NCBI RefSeq assembly: GCF_026191185.1
Contig: NZ_JAPHOV010000001.1
Location: 2,909,001 to 2,973,000 of the forward strand
Direction: 5' to 3'
DNA: 64,000 nt
Source of the DNA: Legionella sp. PATHC032
GTDB taxonomy: Bacteria; Pseudomonadota; Gammaproteobacteria; Legionellales; Legionellaceae
Program-made: the position numbers and the translations under genes
The notes under the pieces: model-generated
What the model was told of the DNA's origin: nothing
Databases searched by the model: none
What the model saw: the letters and a program-made list of their open reading frames with translations, nothing else
Part shown: positions 1 through 10,095 of the stretch, in pieces
How the letters are laid out: each line of letters begins with the position of its first letter
How positions within the stretch are numbered: position 1 is the stretch's first letter

Positions 1-1994
1 TTTGGAATATTAAATGCCTCTTGAAATTGAGGGATATTGGCCAAGCTACCATTGACTCTGTATACAGCAGGCGGATGTGGATCTGTTGTCACTTGATTAC
101 GAAGTTGCTCCGGCCTGACATTCATCGCCCAAACATGAGCTGCTCCCAAGAAAAATTGTTGATCAGGGGTAATTCCCTCTATGGTTTTGGCATTCTTGTA
201 CTCATTTGACCGCTGAAACGCTTTATAAGCCAAGATCATTCCGCCTAAATCTGCGGTTGCTTCACCGACAACCAATTGTCCTTGTACATGCAGATCACCA
301 TCTACGACATATTTTGAGAACTGCTCAGCAATGCATTGCGTCGCTTTCTTGAATTTTGATAAATCATTAGGAGCCCACCAATTCTTCAAATTTCCGTAAC
401 CATCAAATTGAGCACCTTGATCATCAAATCCATGAGTCATTTCATGACCTATAACATACCCTATTGCTCCATAATTTATGGCAGCCGGCGCCTTTGGATC
501 AAAAAAAGGAGATTGCAATATACCCGCCGGTATATTGAGGTTATTCATTGATGGATCATAATAGGCGTTGATAGTTTGAGGTGTCATCGCCCATTCACTT
601 CTATCTACGGGCTTACCAATTTTATCGAGATCGCGATTGATCAGGAATTCGTTTGCTCGGATAACATTCAATACGTAGGGGCCACGATCTATTTTCAAGC
701 TGGAATAATCCCACCATTTGGATGGATAACCAACTCGGTCTTCCATTAAATCCAGTTTTTTCAATGCGGCATCACGTGTCTTGGGCGACATCCAGCTTAA
801 AGTTTTTATATCTTCTTGTAGTACAGTTCTGATATTTTTTAATATATCCAAGACCTTTTGTTTGGATTCTGGAGAAAAATACTTCTCTACATACAATTCT
901 CCAATTGCAAATCCCAATGCAGCATTTTCAGTGTTCACGACTCGTTTCCACCTTGGCAATAGTTTTTGTGTGCCAGTTAATGCAGAAACCATCTTAAAAT
1001 TCTGATCAACAAAGGGTTTGGACAAGTAGGGAGCGAATGCATCTATCAAATGCCAGCGTAGATAAATTTTCCATTCATCCAAGCTAACGGACTGCAATAA
1101 CTCATTCATCGTTTTGAAAAAACCAGGCATAGCAAAATTGATCTTTTTAATTTCGCCCTGCCCCCTGGCAATCAAGTATTGAGACCAAGAAAAGTTAGGA
1201 GTCATTTTATCCAATTCAGCAATGGTCATCATATGATAAATGGCGTGTGGATCACGTTGCTCGACTTGTGACATGGATGCTTTAGCCAATTGAGTTTCAA
1301 TATCCATTACAGTTTTAGCTTCTTTTGCCGCCATTTCAGAACTATCGCCCAATAGCTCAAACATTTTAGTAAGATGGTTAACGTAAGCCTCTCTTACCTG
1401 TTTAAATTTAGCTTCTTTTTTAAGATAATAATCTCTGTCTGGAAGCCCCAATCCTCCTTGCATAACAGCACCTATCATGGAGGTACTGTCCTTAAAATCT
1501 TGCATGCTGCCAAAATTAAACAAGGCCCCTACACCTATTTTGTGCAGGCGAACAATTTCAGCCTGTAAATCGTTCTGATTCTTCATTGCCTCTATTTTAG
1601 TGAATTCTGGTTGCAAAGGCGTGATGCCTGATTTATTAATACTATCAACATCCATTCCACTAAAATAAAAATCCCCTACTTTCTGCTCAATACTTCCGGC
1701 TTTGGCGTGAATATTCTTCGATGCGTTGATTAACATCTGATGAATAATATTTTGTACTTTCTCATTAACGACATGAAAGCTTCCCCAGGAAGCATAGTCA
1801 GCTGGTATTGGGTTATCTTTTTTCCAATTGCCATTAGCATAGGTATAAAAATCCACAGCAGGTGATACAGTGGTATCACGCCAGTCAAGATGAAGAAGAT
1901 CGTTTGTATTATTATTTGAGAGGTTGGAATGCGAAGAAAATAGCGTAAAACTGGATAACATCGTAAAAATACATGTTGCAATTTTTAATTTCAT
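1..1994 (-). CDS. M13 family zinc metallopeptidase (neprilysin/PepO-like), 3' end missing
   Basis: The reverse strand is open from an ATG at 1994 to the window edge, giving 664 residues. The frame has an N-terminal signal-like segment (MKLKIATCIFTMLSSFTLF), an M13 N-terminal domain, and the zinc motif HEMTH near residue 517 followed by GEATADLGG, which supplies the third ligand. These are the hallmarks of the neprilysin/endothelin-converting family, which cleaves peptides outside the cytoplasm. Family members are about 680-700 residues, so only about 20 C-terminal residues should be missing. An AGAGGA ribosome-binding site about 8 bases upstream supports the ATG. An overlapping 83-codon frame at 1730-1981 is a shadow. 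The substrate is unknown. Confidence 0.9.
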   Translation of the reverse strand, partial: MKLKIATCIFTMLSSFTLFSSHSNLSNNNTNDLLHLDWRDTTVSPAVDFYTYANGNWKKDNPIPADYASWGSFHVVNEKVQNIIHQMLINASKNIHAKAGSIEQKVGDFYFSGMDVDSINKSGITPLQPEFTKIEAMKNQNDLQAEIVRLHKIGVGALFNFGSMQDFKDSTSMIGAVMQGGLGLPDRDYYLKKEAKFKQVREAYVNHLTKMFELLGDSSEMAAKEAKTVMDIETQLAKASMSQVEQRDPHAIYHMMTIAELDKMTPNFSWSQYLIARGQGEIKKINFAMPGFFKTMNELLQSVSLDEWKIYLRWHLIDAFAPYLSKPFVDQNFKMVSALTGTQKLLPRWKRVVNTENAALGFAIGELYVEKYFSPESKQKVLDILKNIRTVLQEDIKTLSWMSPKTRDAALKKLDLMEDRVGYPSKWWDYSSLKIDRGPYVLNVIRANEFLINRDLDKIGKPVDRSEWAMTPQTINAYYDPSMNNLNIPAGILQSPFFDPKAPAAINYGAIGYVIGHEMTHGFDDQGAQFDGYGNLKNWWAPNDLSKFKKATQCIAEQFSKYVVDGDLHVQGQLVVGEATADLGGMILAYKAFQRSNEYKNAKTIEGITPDQQFFLGAAHVWAMNVRPEQLRNQVTTDPHPPAVYRVNGSLANIPQFQEAFNIP

Positions 1995-2137
1995 CCTGAT
2001 ATTCCTCTTGATTTAATCCGTATATAAATTTCTAAAGAAAGAAACTGCTTAGACTATTATACTTAGTATAGATAATGCCTTTAAAATGATAATAGTGAAA
2101 ACGGATATTCTCACTACATGGATGTGATGTATTCCTG

Positions 2138-3052
2138 TCAGGCTTCAACAGGATAAAATTCAGGGTGAACCGCAGGCAGATAATTTTCTGTATCAAAGTA
2201 GGTGTATTCCCAAGCATCCTGCCTAACCATTAATTCACGCAACAATCTGTTATTCAATTCGTGACCAGATTTATACCCTTCAAATGCGCCAATTAAGCTG
2301 GAACCCAATAAATAAAGATCACCAATAGCGTCTAATACTTTGTGAGTGACAAATTCTGATTCAAAGCGGAGACCATCTTCATTAAGAACACGATAATCAT
2401 CTACAACAATAGCATTATCTAAGCTACCACCTTTTGCCAGATCACATTCTCTCAATTTTTCATAATCTGAAAGAAAACCAAAAGTTCTCGCTCTACAAAC
2501 TTCTTTGACATACGATGTTCCAGAAAAATCAAAGCTCACTGTTTGTGGTCTATCATTAAAAACCGGATGCTCAAAACCTATGGTAAATGTTATTTTATAT
2601 CCTTTATGAGGGAGGAACTGAACATACTTTCCATTGTCTTCGACTCGTATAGGCTTAAGAATTCGGATATATCTTTTTGCTGCATTCTGCTCTCGGATAC
2701 CCGCTGATTGAATTAAAAATACAAATGGTGCGGCGCTTCCATCCATAATTGGAATCTCTGGAGCATTAACATCTATATATGCGTTATCAATACCTAACCC
2801 AGCCAGGGCAGATAATAAATGCTCCACTGTTGCAATTTTCACCTTGCCATGATGAAGAGTAGTACAAAGCATAGTATCCCCAACGTATTCGTAGGAGGCA
2901 GGTATTTCGACAACAGGTGACAAATCGACGCGTCTAAAAACGATACCCGTGTTTACAGGGGCTGGTCTTAAGGTTAAAAGCACTTTCTCACCGGAATGTA
3001 ATCCAACACCAGTAGCCTGGATTACCTTTTTAGGAGTTCTTTGTTTTATCAT
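2138..3052 (-). CDS. lpxC: UDP-3-O-acyl-N-acetylglucosamine deacetylase LpxC
   Basis: This 304-residue protein has the full LpxC signature: GVGLHSGE at 16-22, TVEHLLSAL with zinc ligand H78, [10 protein letters not shown] with ligands H237 and D241, and SGHELNN with catalytic H264. LpxC removes the acetyl group in the first committed step of lipid A synthesis, in the cytoplasm. It follows ftsZ in the same direction after a 248-bp gap (3053-3300), the usual end of a gammaproteobacterial dcw cluster. I see no gene or strong terminator in the gap, and lpxC may have its own promoter there. The length matches the family (about 305). Confidence 0.98.
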   Translation of the reverse strand: MIKQRTPKKVIQATGVGLHSGEKVLLTLRPAPVNTGIVFRRVDLSPVVEIPASYEYVGDTMLCTTLHHGKVKIATVEHLLSALAGLGIDNAYIDVNAPEIPIMDGSAAPFVFLIQSAGIREQNAAKRYIRILKPIRVEDNGKYVQFLPHKGYKITFTIGFEHPVFNDRPQTVSFDFSGTSYVKEVCRARTFGFLSDYEKLRECDLAKGGSLDNAIVVDDYRVLNEDGLRFESEFVTHKVLDAIGDLYLLGSSLIGAFEGYKSGHELNNRLLRELMVRQDAWEYTYFDTENYLPAVHPEFYPVEA

Positions 3053-3300
3053 TCAGTGCTCACCTTTCTCTCTTATATTTATTTTGCACGCAAAAACCTT
3101 AAGATCTTAGCAACAATTTATTGATTAGTCTAATTTTTTTAATTTCACTTAATGCGATTTTGGAAACCAAACACAAAAATTGCAAAAAATAACGATACGA
3201 ATCAATTCGTGAGATATTCAAGAAAGAATGTTTGCATCCATCAAATACATCCATGTTTTCAAAACACATCCTCTCTCAAGATATCCCATTTAAAATGCTT

Positions 3301-4497
3301 CTATGCTTCTTCTTGTCTACGTAAAAATGCCGGTATATCCAGGTAATCCACATCAGGAACATTCTCACTACCATTATTGGTTTGCTTTGTCGCTGTTGTT
3401 GCAGTACCAGTCTGAGCTTGCTTACGAATCACCGCAGGTCGCTCCAGTTGTTGGTAATCAAGAGAACCATCGCTTCTTGTAGTTTCAACCAAACGTGCTC
3501 TGAGAGGTTGTTGTGGCTGTTGCTGACGCTGTCTATTATCACCTAAACCAGTCACAATCACGGTTACTCTCATCTCATCTGTCATTTCAGGATCAATAAC
3601 AGTTCCTACAACTACAGTGGCATCATCAGAAATAAATTCTTTAACCACGTCACCTACTTCTTCAAACTCACCAATAGACATATCAAGGCCAGCGGTGATA
3701 TTCACTAATATTCCGCGAGCACCAGAGAAATTCACATCCTCCAATAAAGGAGACGCAATCGCTGCTTCTGCCGCTTGACGTGCTCTTTGCTCGCCAACTG
3801 CGCTTCCTGTTCCCATCATGGCCATTCCCATCTCGGACATCACAGTGCGAACATCTGCAAAATCAACATTAATCAAGCCAGGGCGAGTAATTAAATCAGA
3901 GATACCTTTCACAGCACCAAGCAACACATTGTTTGCAGCTTTAAATGCATTGAGCAAACTGATATTTTTTCCTAAAACACTTAATAATTTATTATTAGGA
4001 ATAGTAATTAATGAATCCACGTGCTCAGCCAAACGTCGAATACCTTCCTCAGCAGCAAGCGCTCTTTGTTTTCCTTCAAAAGAAAATGGTTTAGTTACCA
4101 CAGCGACCGTTAAAATACCTAGTTCCTTAGCAATTTCAGCAAAAACAGGAGCAGCTCCAGTCCCTGTTCCTCCACCCATTCCGGCTGTAATAAAGACCAT
4201 ATCCGCACCACTAAGAATCTCTTTAATGTGCTCTCTGTCTTCTTCTGCTGCTTCTCTTCCAATTTGTGGATTCGCACCTGCCCCTAAGCCCTTGGTCAGT
4301 GCATCACCCAATTGAATGTGGATTTTGGCACTAGATCCTCTCAAAGCTTGTGCATCGGTATTCGCACAAATAAACTCTACACCATCAATATTTTCAGCGA
4401 CCATATGTTCGACAGCGTTACCACCGCCACCACCAACACCTACAACCTTGATGACAGCATTATTTTCTTGCTGGCTGCTTTCCATTAATTCAAACAT
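3301..4497 (-). CDS. ftsZ: Cell division GTPase FtsZ
   Basis: FtsZ polymerises with GTP into the division ring. The 398-residue protein has the nucleotide-binding loop GGGTGTG at 108-114, the tubulin-like core to about residue 320, a Gln/Thr-rich linker and the conserved C-terminal peptide DIPAFLRRQ, which binds FtsA and ZipA; both genes are in this window. A GGGGAGA ribosome-binding site precedes the ATG. A second ATG four codons in (MESSQQ) is a possible alternative. The gene lies 193 bp after ftsA; this AT-rich spacer may carry ftsZ promoters, but I could not assign one. Confidence 0.98.
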   Translation of the reverse strand: MFELMESSQQENNAVIKVVGVGGGGGNAVEHMVAENIDGVEFICANTDAQALRGSSAKIHIQLGDALTKGLGAGANPQIGREAAEEDREHIKEILSGADMVFITAGMGGGTGTGAAPVFAEIAKELGILTVAVVTKPFSFEGKQRALAAEEGIRRLAEHVDSLITIPNNKLLSVLGKNISLLNAFKAANNVLLGAVKGISDLITRPGLINVDFADVRTVMSEMGMAMMGTGSAVGEQRARQAAEAAIASPLLEDVNFSGARGILVNITAGLDMSIGEFEEVGDVVKEFISDDATVVVGTVIDPEMTDEMRVTVIVTGLGDNRQRQQQPQQPLRARLVETTRSDGSLDYQQLERPAVIRKQAQTGTATTATKQTNNGSENVPDVDYLDIPAFLRRQEEA

Positions 4498-4690
4498 AAC
4501 CCTGTCTCCCCTAATGTGCTGCTTTTTTCTTATTAAATAAATTAAACAGTTTTGAACTTATCGCATTTTACACTTTACAAGACAAAAATCTGAATTTGTA
4601 GTCATGCAAAATATCATGCAACCCCATATCTCAATTTCTATCCATACCAAGAACATTTTAAGCATCATATCAGTGTTTTTACATGAAAAG

Positions 4691-5929
4691 CTAAAAATTT
4701 CCTTGAAACCATTCTTTCATGCGTGACCAAATGCTTTTACCACTATCATTCATTGCTGGCACATTATAGCCACTTTCATATTGCTGTTGAAAGCCATGAA
4801 GCAATAAACCGACCCCAGTTGCAAACGAAGGATTTTCTGTCGCTTCAGTCAAACCGGAGACATAATGCGCACATCCTTTTCTGACTGGCATTTCAAAACA
4901 AAGTTCAGCTAATTCAATTGCTCCTCTTACATTAGAAGCTCCACCAGTAAGAACAATACCAGCGGCCAAACGATCTTCAAATCCACTGCGACGTAATTCA
5001 TTGCGTACCAAAGAAAATAATTCCTCGTATCGAGCTGAAACGACATCTGACAAAGCTTTAGCCGAGATTTTTCGCCCGGGCCTATCATTGACGCTGGTAA
5101 CTTCTAACATTTGGTTTGGATTGGCTAATTCTGGTAATGCACAAGCATGATTGACCTTAATTGCTTCTGCTGCCTTGGTTGGCGTACGCAAGGCCATTGC
5201 AATATCATTTGTCACTTGATCACCTGCAATCGGTATAACTGAGGTATGCTGGATAGCGCCCTCACAAAATATCGCAATATCAGTAGTCCCGCCACCTATG
5301 TCAATTAAACAAACCCCAAGCTCTTTTTCATCCTCAGTAAGAACAGCATGGCTTGAAGCCAATTGTTCCAGAATGATATCAATTACTTCCAGACCACAGC
5401 GCCTGACACACTTCACAATATTTTGGGCAGCACTGACAGAACCAGTAACAATATGAACCCGAGATTCCAGTCTTACACCAGCCATACCTATTGGCTCACG
5501 AATACTGCCTTGATGATCAATGATAAATTCTTGTGGTAATATATGAAGTATCTTTTGATCAGCAGGGATTGCCACTGCCTTTGCTGCATCAATAACCCTT
5601 TCCACATCGGCTTGAGATACTTCCTGATCACGGATCGCCACAATACCATGGGAATTGAGGCTACGTATATGGCTCCCAGCAATACCTGCGTAAACCGTCC
5701 TCACCTCGCAGCCTGCCATTAATTCAGCTTCTTGTACAGCACGCTGGATTGAATTGACTGTGGTTTCTATATCAACTACAACTCCTCGCTTTAATCCGCG
5801 AGAGGGATGACGGCCAATACCTATAATTTCTATCGTTCCATCTGATGTTACTTCACCAATCAACGCAATAATTTTTGAAGTTCCAATATCCAACCCTGTG
5901 ATAATATTTTTTTCTATTTTTTTAGCCAT
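4691..5929 (-). CDS. ftsA: Cell division protein FtsA (actin-like membrane tether)
   Basis: FtsA is an actin/Hsp70-fold ATPase that anchors FtsZ to the membrane through a C-terminal amphipathic helix. The protein shows GLDIGTSK (phosphate 1), a second phosphate loop LIDIGGGTTDIA, the adenosine motif VLTGGAS, and a C-terminal helix ending in WSRMKEWFQGNF. I start it at the ATG at 5929 (MAKKIEKN), where it overlaps the ftsQ stop as TAATG, giving 412 residues. An upstream in-frame ATG would add 8 residues and lie inside ftsQ. The overlap implies translational coupling with ftsQ. Confidence 0.97.
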   Translation of the reverse strand: MAKKIEKNIITGLDIGTSKIIALIGEVTSDGTIEIIGIGRHPSRGLKRGVVVDIETTVNSIQRAVQEAELMAGCEVRTVYAGIAGSHIRSLNSHGIVAIRDQEVSQADVERVIDAAKAVAIPADQKILHILPQEFIIDHQGSIREPIGMAGVRLESRVHIVTGSVSAAQNIVKCVRRCGLEVIDIILEQLASSHAVLTEDEKELGVCLIDIGGGTTDIAIFCEGAIQHTSVIPIAGDQVTNDIAMALRTPTKAAEAIKVNHACALPELANPNQMLEVTSVNDRPGRKISAKALSDVVSARYEELFSLVRNELRRSGFEDRLAAGIVLTGGASNVRGAIELAELCFEMPVRKGCAHYVSGLTEATENPSFATGVGLLLHGFQQQYESGYNVPAMNDSGKSIWSRMKEWFQGNF

Positions 5930-6648
5930 TATCGTCCCATTTGTTGTTTCCACTGCACTGCCATGCCACGTGGATAACGCAGGTCCACGCCAGCCAACTG
6001 ATCTGCTTTTTCAGCAAAAACAGCAGGGTATGCTTTACAAAAACGCAGCAACCGCTCTTCTAACTCTTTCTTTCCTAAGTATATTTTTACACCATGATTA
6101 AGCAGCAACACCCAGGATTGATTATCTCTTAAATACAATCCTGCAGCATTTAAACCGTATGATGATAATATCTTACTCAATTTTTCATAAACTTGTAAGA
6201 CTTCTAATTGCTGAGATTGCGGACCTTTTAATTTGGGAATATCCAAATCTGACGGAACAGAACCTTGATTGAATAATTTTCCATCCCTTGTCATTAGGGC
6301 ATCACCCCAAATGGCCACAGGTTTTTTTTCAGTGAGTTTAATTTTCAACGTATCTGGCCAAACTCGTTCTACATAGGCCGTATCAATCCAACTCATGGAA
6401 TTCAGTTCACTTTGCAATCCTTTTACTGATAATAAAAAGAAACTGGCATCCAGATATTTAGCTAACACATTCTCCAATTCTTTATGTGTTATATGTTCAT
6501 ACGTCGCTGCGACTTTGATAGTTGTAATTGGAAAACGCTCCGCATCGGCAAGATATAAATAGCCTAACCGACCCGCTAGCAGCAAAGCACTAAGAATTAA
6601 CAAACCCATTATCGTTAAATAACGCAAGCCGACAGAGTTCACTTCCAT
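5929..6648 (-). CDS. ftsQ: Cell division protein FtsQ
   Basis: FtsQ is a bitopic inner-membrane division protein that recruits the FtsB-FtsL complex. The 239-residue protein has a short cytoplasmic tail, one membrane segment at about residues 12-31 (IMGLLILSALLLAGRLGYLY), a POTRA domain beginning FPITTIKVAATYEHI, and a beta domain with MSWIDTAYVERVWPDTLKI. It is slightly shorter than E. coli FtsQ (276). It sits 15 bp downstream of ddl and overlaps ftsA by one base, the conserved ddl-ftsQ-ftsA-ftsZ order. Confidence 0.95.
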   Translation of the reverse strand: MEVNSVGLRYLTIMGLLILSALLLAGRLGYLYLADAERFPITTIKVAATYEHITHKELENVLAKYLDASFFLLSVKGLQSELNSMSWIDTAYVERVWPDTLKIKLTEKKPVAIWGDALMTRDGKLFNQGSVPSDLDIPKLKGPQSQQLEVLQVYEKLSKILSSYGLNAAGLYLRDNQSWVLLLNHGVKIYLGKKELEERLLRFCKAYPAVFAEKADQLAGVDLRYPRGMAVQWKQQMGR

Positions 6649-6663
6649 AATTTAGTGTTCCCT

Positions 6664-7758
6664 TCACAAGTAATTTGTCACCAAATGTTGACGACAGTTG
6701 TGATGAATCATTGCTAAATTAATCAATTCATCAAGTAAATCAGGATAAGCTACACCAGTTGCCTGCCACAATTTGGGGTACATACTTATGGAGGTAAATC
6801 CAGGTAATGTATTTATTTCATTAAAGTAAATTTCTTCTGTCTTATCATTTACAAAAAAATCTACCCTAGCCATGCCTTTGCATTTAAGATAAGTAAAAAT
6901 ATTCGCAGCAGCCTGTTTTAGTTGCTCTTCCAGACTATTATTTAATTGAGCTGGAATAATCAAATCCGTTTGACTACTTTCCAAATATTTCGCAGTATAT
7001 GAATAATAACCGTCAGGGTGGTTTACTTTTATCTCACCCACCATACTTACTCTTGGTTTCCCGCAGGGAATACTGTTCTCCAACACTGCCAGTTCAATTT
7101 CTCTTCCGGCAATAAACTCTTCAACCAGAATTTCTTCATCATAGCGTAATGCATCAGCAACTGCTGCATTTAGCTCATCCATATTATTTGCTTTGTGAAT
7201 TCCCACACTGGAACCTAATGAACATGGTTTAACGAACAGAGGCCAACCAAACTCCGAGGCAACTTCATGACAAAATTGTTGCCTTTCAGACGCATTGGCA
7301 TGCCATGATAATAATTTATATCGTGCTGATTTGAGCCCATTAATACATGCGAGTCGCCTTGCCATATCTTTGTCCATTCCGATAGCAGAGGACAATACAT
7401 CACATCCTACATAGGCAACACCGGCTAACTCAAGTAAACCTTGTAAACATCCGTCCTCATACAAAGGACCATGAACTACTGGAAAAACAATTTCAGCATC
7501 AACTGCCAGACGCCCATTAATTAACAAGCTTTCCAATGAGGTTGATTTTTCAGTAACAACAGGTAATTTATCAGAACAGGCGAGCAAATCATTATAATCA
7601 TGTCGATGAAATCGACCATTTTTATCCATTGCAATGGGTATAATATGATATTTCTCGGAATCCAGGTGTTTTAAAACCGATGCGGCTGAAACCAATGACA
7701 CTTCATGCTCGCCTGATTTTCCACCATAAAGTAAAACCAAATTAACGGGTTTGGACAT
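6664..7758 (-). CDS. ddl: D-alanine--D-alanine ligase
   Basis: Ddl makes the D-Ala-D-Ala dipeptide for peptidoglycan precursors using ATP. It carries [14 protein letters not shown] near the N-terminus, the ATP-grasp segment [14 protein letters not shown], and the Mg-binding RVDFFV...[19 protein letters not shown] start at the ATG at 7758 (MSKPVNL), which has GGAG 8 bases upstream, giving 364 residues. Another ATG four codons upstream lacks this spacing. The gene overlaps the murB end by 17 bp. The length and GKSGEHEVS motif resemble E. coli DdlA (364) more than DdlB (306), although the gene occupies the ddlB position. Confidence 0.96.
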   Translation of the reverse strand: MSKPVNLVLLYGGKSGEHEVSLVSAASVLKHLDSEKYHIIPIAMDKNGRFHRHDYNDLLACSDKLPVVTEKSTSLESLLINGRLAVDAEIVFPVVHGPLYEDGCLQGLLELAGVAYVGCDVLSSAIGMDKDMARRLACINGLKSARYKLLSWHANASERQQFCHEVASEFGWPLFVKPCSLGSSVGIHKANNMDELNAAVADALRYDEEILVEEFIAGREIELAVLENSIPCGKPRVSMVGEIKVNHPDGYYSYTAKYLESSQTDLIIPAQLNNSLEEQLKQAAANIFTYLKCKGMARVDFFVNDKTEEIYFNEINTLPGFTSISMYPKLWQATGVAYPDLLDELINLAMIHHNCRQHLVTNYL

Positions 7759-8680
7759 TAGCGTCTCCAATGATATGTACTTCGCGCATCAACTCGATAG
7801 ATGTTTGCTCTCGAACTTTAGTTTGCACCAAATGAATCAAGGCTTCAATATTAGCTGCCGTGGCAGTGCCTTGATGATTGATAATAAAATTGGCATGTTT
7901 CTCAGAAACAACTGCCCCACCAATGTTTACCCCCTTGAGGCCACAAGACTCAATGAGCCGCGCTGCAAAATCTCCAGGAGGATTTCTAAATACCGACCCG
8001 CAATTATACTCATTAGTTGGTTGGGTATTGGCTCTATGGGCCAATAAATCCTTAATTAATTGCAAGGATGTCTCTTTATTGCCTGGTGATAACTGAAGCT
8101 TAGCAGAGATAAACCATTCATCACCTAAGCCAGCAACATGTCGATAAGCTACTTCGAATTCTTCCGGTTTACGGGTTCTAATTTCACCTCGACGATTTAT
8201 CGTTTGTACTTCAATAACCGATTGCCAGGTTTCACCTCCATGACAACCAGCATTCATTCGCAAAGCACCACCCATAGTACCAGGGATACCCGCCCAAAAC
8301 TCTCCTCCTGACAGATTATTGCGCGCAGAAAAACGAGCCATACTTGCACAGGATACTCCTGCCTCAACCCGAATACAGTTATCACTCAACAAAGTCATTT
8401 CTTTTAAACAACCCTGAGTGAGAATTACGGTACCAGAAAAACCGCCATCACGAATTAGGGAATTAGAGCCTAAACCTAGCCATAATAATGGCTCATCAGA
8501 GGGCAGTCGACTTAAAAACAAGGCCAAATCAGCTGTATTTGCTGGTTTATAGAGCCTTGCTGCAGGGCCACCAACTCGCCAGGTAGTATACTCGGCCAAA
8601 GGCTCATTGAAAAGCAAAGTGCCCTGGCACTCTGTTACAAGACTGCTGTCCATTCCCGTTATGCTCATATTCATTCTCAC
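7742..8680 (-). CDS. murB: UDP-N-acetylenolpyruvoylglucosamine reductase MurB
   Basis: MurB is the FAD/NADPH enzyme that reduces UDP-GlcNAc-enolpyruvate to UDP-MurNAc. The protein shows the FAD-binding pattern [37 protein letters not shown], and the active-site segment NCGSVFRNP with its proton-donor Ser. Its 312 residues and the absence of the extra loop of E. coli MurB (342) suggest the short type II form. The first possible start is a GTG at 8680 that overlaps the murC stop as GTGA. ATGs at 8674 and 8668 are also possible, and the start remains uncertain. murB is not normally part of a gammaproteobacterial dcw cluster. Confidence 0.95.
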   Translation of the reverse strand: MRMNMSITGMDSSLVTECQGTLLFNEPLAEYTTWRVGGPAARLYKPANTADLALFLSRLPSDEPLLWLGLGSNSLIRDGGFSGTVILTQGCLKEMTLLSDNCIRVEAGVSCASMARFSARNNLSGGEFWAGIPGTMGGALRMNAGCHGGETWQSVIEVQTINRRGEIRTRKPEEFEVAYRHVAGLGDEWFISAKLQLSPGNKETSLQLIKDLLAHRANTQPTNEYNCGSVFRNPPGDFAARLIESCGLKGVNIGGAVVSEKHANFIINHQGTATAANIEALIHLVQTKVREQTSIELMREVHIIGDANVQTR

Positions 8681-10086
8681 GTGTTTTTCATCAGGTTCAC
8701 TGCCATTTGGCCGATACTTCCAGCTCCCTGCATCAAAATAACGTCACCATCTTTAATAAATTCATCTAATGTGGCTTTCAACGATTGCTCGCTCACTATA
8801 GTCACTCGTTTATCCCTGGAACGTATTTCATTGGCCAGATTTTCACTAGTAACGCCTGGAATAGCTGTTTCTCCCGCCGCATAGATATCCATCAATAACA
8901 ACTCATCAGATAAACTTAAAACATCGACAAATTGTCTATGCAAGGACTGTGTTCTGGTATAGCGATGGGGTTGAAACACATGAACCAACCGCCTCTCGGG
9001 CCAAACACGTCTAAAAGCATCAATTGTGGATAAAATTTCCTGAGGATGATGTCCATAATCATCCACAATAATCGCAGCACCTTTTTCGAACTGTTTTTCA
9101 CCAAGCATTTGAAAACGTCGGCCCACCCCTTGAAACTTTTGTAACCCACGAACAATGGAATCGTCATCAACCCCTAACTCGGTGGCAATTGCTATAGAAG
9201 CTAATGCATTTAACACATTGTGACGGCCTGGATATTGGAATTGTATAGTCAGTTGTTTATGTGGAGCAGGTCGAACTACTACAAACTCACTCAGCATACC
9301 CTTTTGAGTCCAATTAATTGCCCGATAATGAGCTTCTTCTTTAAAACCATAAGTTAAGGTTGGTCTTTGAATAGCCGGCAGGATGCGACAGATTTCTTCA
9401 TCTTCCAAACAAACCACTGCCAATCCATAAAAAGGCAAATGATGTAAAAACTCCAAAAATGTTGTTCTCAGTTTTTCAAAATCACCTTCATAAGTATCCA
9501 TGTGATCAGCATCAATATTAGTCACTACAGCCATCATAGGCTTCAAAAACAAAAAGGAAGCATCACTCTCATCAGCCTCTACAACAAAATAAGCTGACTT
9601 TCCAAGCTGAGCATTGGCATCACAACTATTCAGTTTTCCACCAATGACAAAACTGGGATCCAAACCACCTTCAGCTAGCAAACTACTGACCAAACTTGTT
9701 GTTGTCGTTTTCCCATGAGTGCCGGCAATTGCTATACCATGCCTAAATCGCATTAGCTCAGCAAGCATAGCTGCCCTTGGAATCACTGGAATCATTAACT
9801 CGCGAGCAGCCAAAATCTCAGGATTATTAAAATCAACAGCCGAAGATCTTACTACAACATCAGCGCCTTTGATGTTTTCCAGTCTGTGACCAATATAGAC
9901 TTGAATGCCTAATGACCTTAAACGTTGTACCGTGCCACTTTCACCGAGATCAGAACCAGTAATACGGTAGCCCTGATTATGCAATACTTCGGCAATACCA
10001 CACATGCCAGCACCACCAATGCCAACAAAATGAATTTGCTCTACACGCCCCATTCTCGGAGATAAAAATTGCTCTGAGTTATTCAA
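8677..10086 (-). CDS. murC: UDP-N-acetylmuramate--L-alanine ligase MurC
   Basis: MurC adds the first amino acid, L-Ala, to UDP-MurNAc. The 469-residue protein has the N-terminal Rossmann motif HFVGIGGAGMCGIAEVL, the Mur-ligase ATP loop AGTHGKTTTT at about 121-130, and the C-terminal DDYGHHPQEI segment typical of MurC. I use a TTG start at 10086 because AAGGGGGA lies just upstream. The first internal ATG is at residue 12 and would leave a very short N-terminus. It sits 9 bp after ftsW, and its stop overlaps murB. In E. coli murG sits between ftsW and murC, but there is no room for it here. Confidence 0.97.
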   Translation of the reverse strand: MNNSEQFLSPRMGRVEQIHFVGIGGAGMCGIAEVLHNQGYRITGSDLGESGTVQRLRSLGIQVYIGHRLENIKGADVVVRSSAVDFNNPEILAARELMIPVIPRAAMLAELMRFRHGIAIAGTHGKTTTTSLVSSLLAEGGLDPSFVIGGKLNSCDANAQLGKSAYFVVEADESDASFLFLKPMMAVVTNIDADHMDTYEGDFEKLRTTFLEFLHHLPFYGLAVVCLEDEEICRILPAIQRPTLTYGFKEEAHYRAINWTQKGMLSEFVVVRPAPHKQLTIQFQYPGRHNVLNALASIAIATELGVDDDSIVRGLQKFQGVGRRFQMLGEKQFEKGAAIIVDDYGHHPQEILSTIDAFRRVWPERRLVHVFQPHRYTRTQSLHRQFVDVLSLSDELLLMDIYAAGETAIPGVTSENLANEIRSRDKRVTIVSEQSLKATLDEFIKDGDVILMQGAGSIGQMAVNLMKNT

Positions 10087-10095
10087 TATTCCCCC

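Noticed and set aside
3818-4315. 165-codon plus-strand frame opposite ftsZ
   Set aside because: It is antisense to the conserved GTPase core and is a codon-bias shadow.
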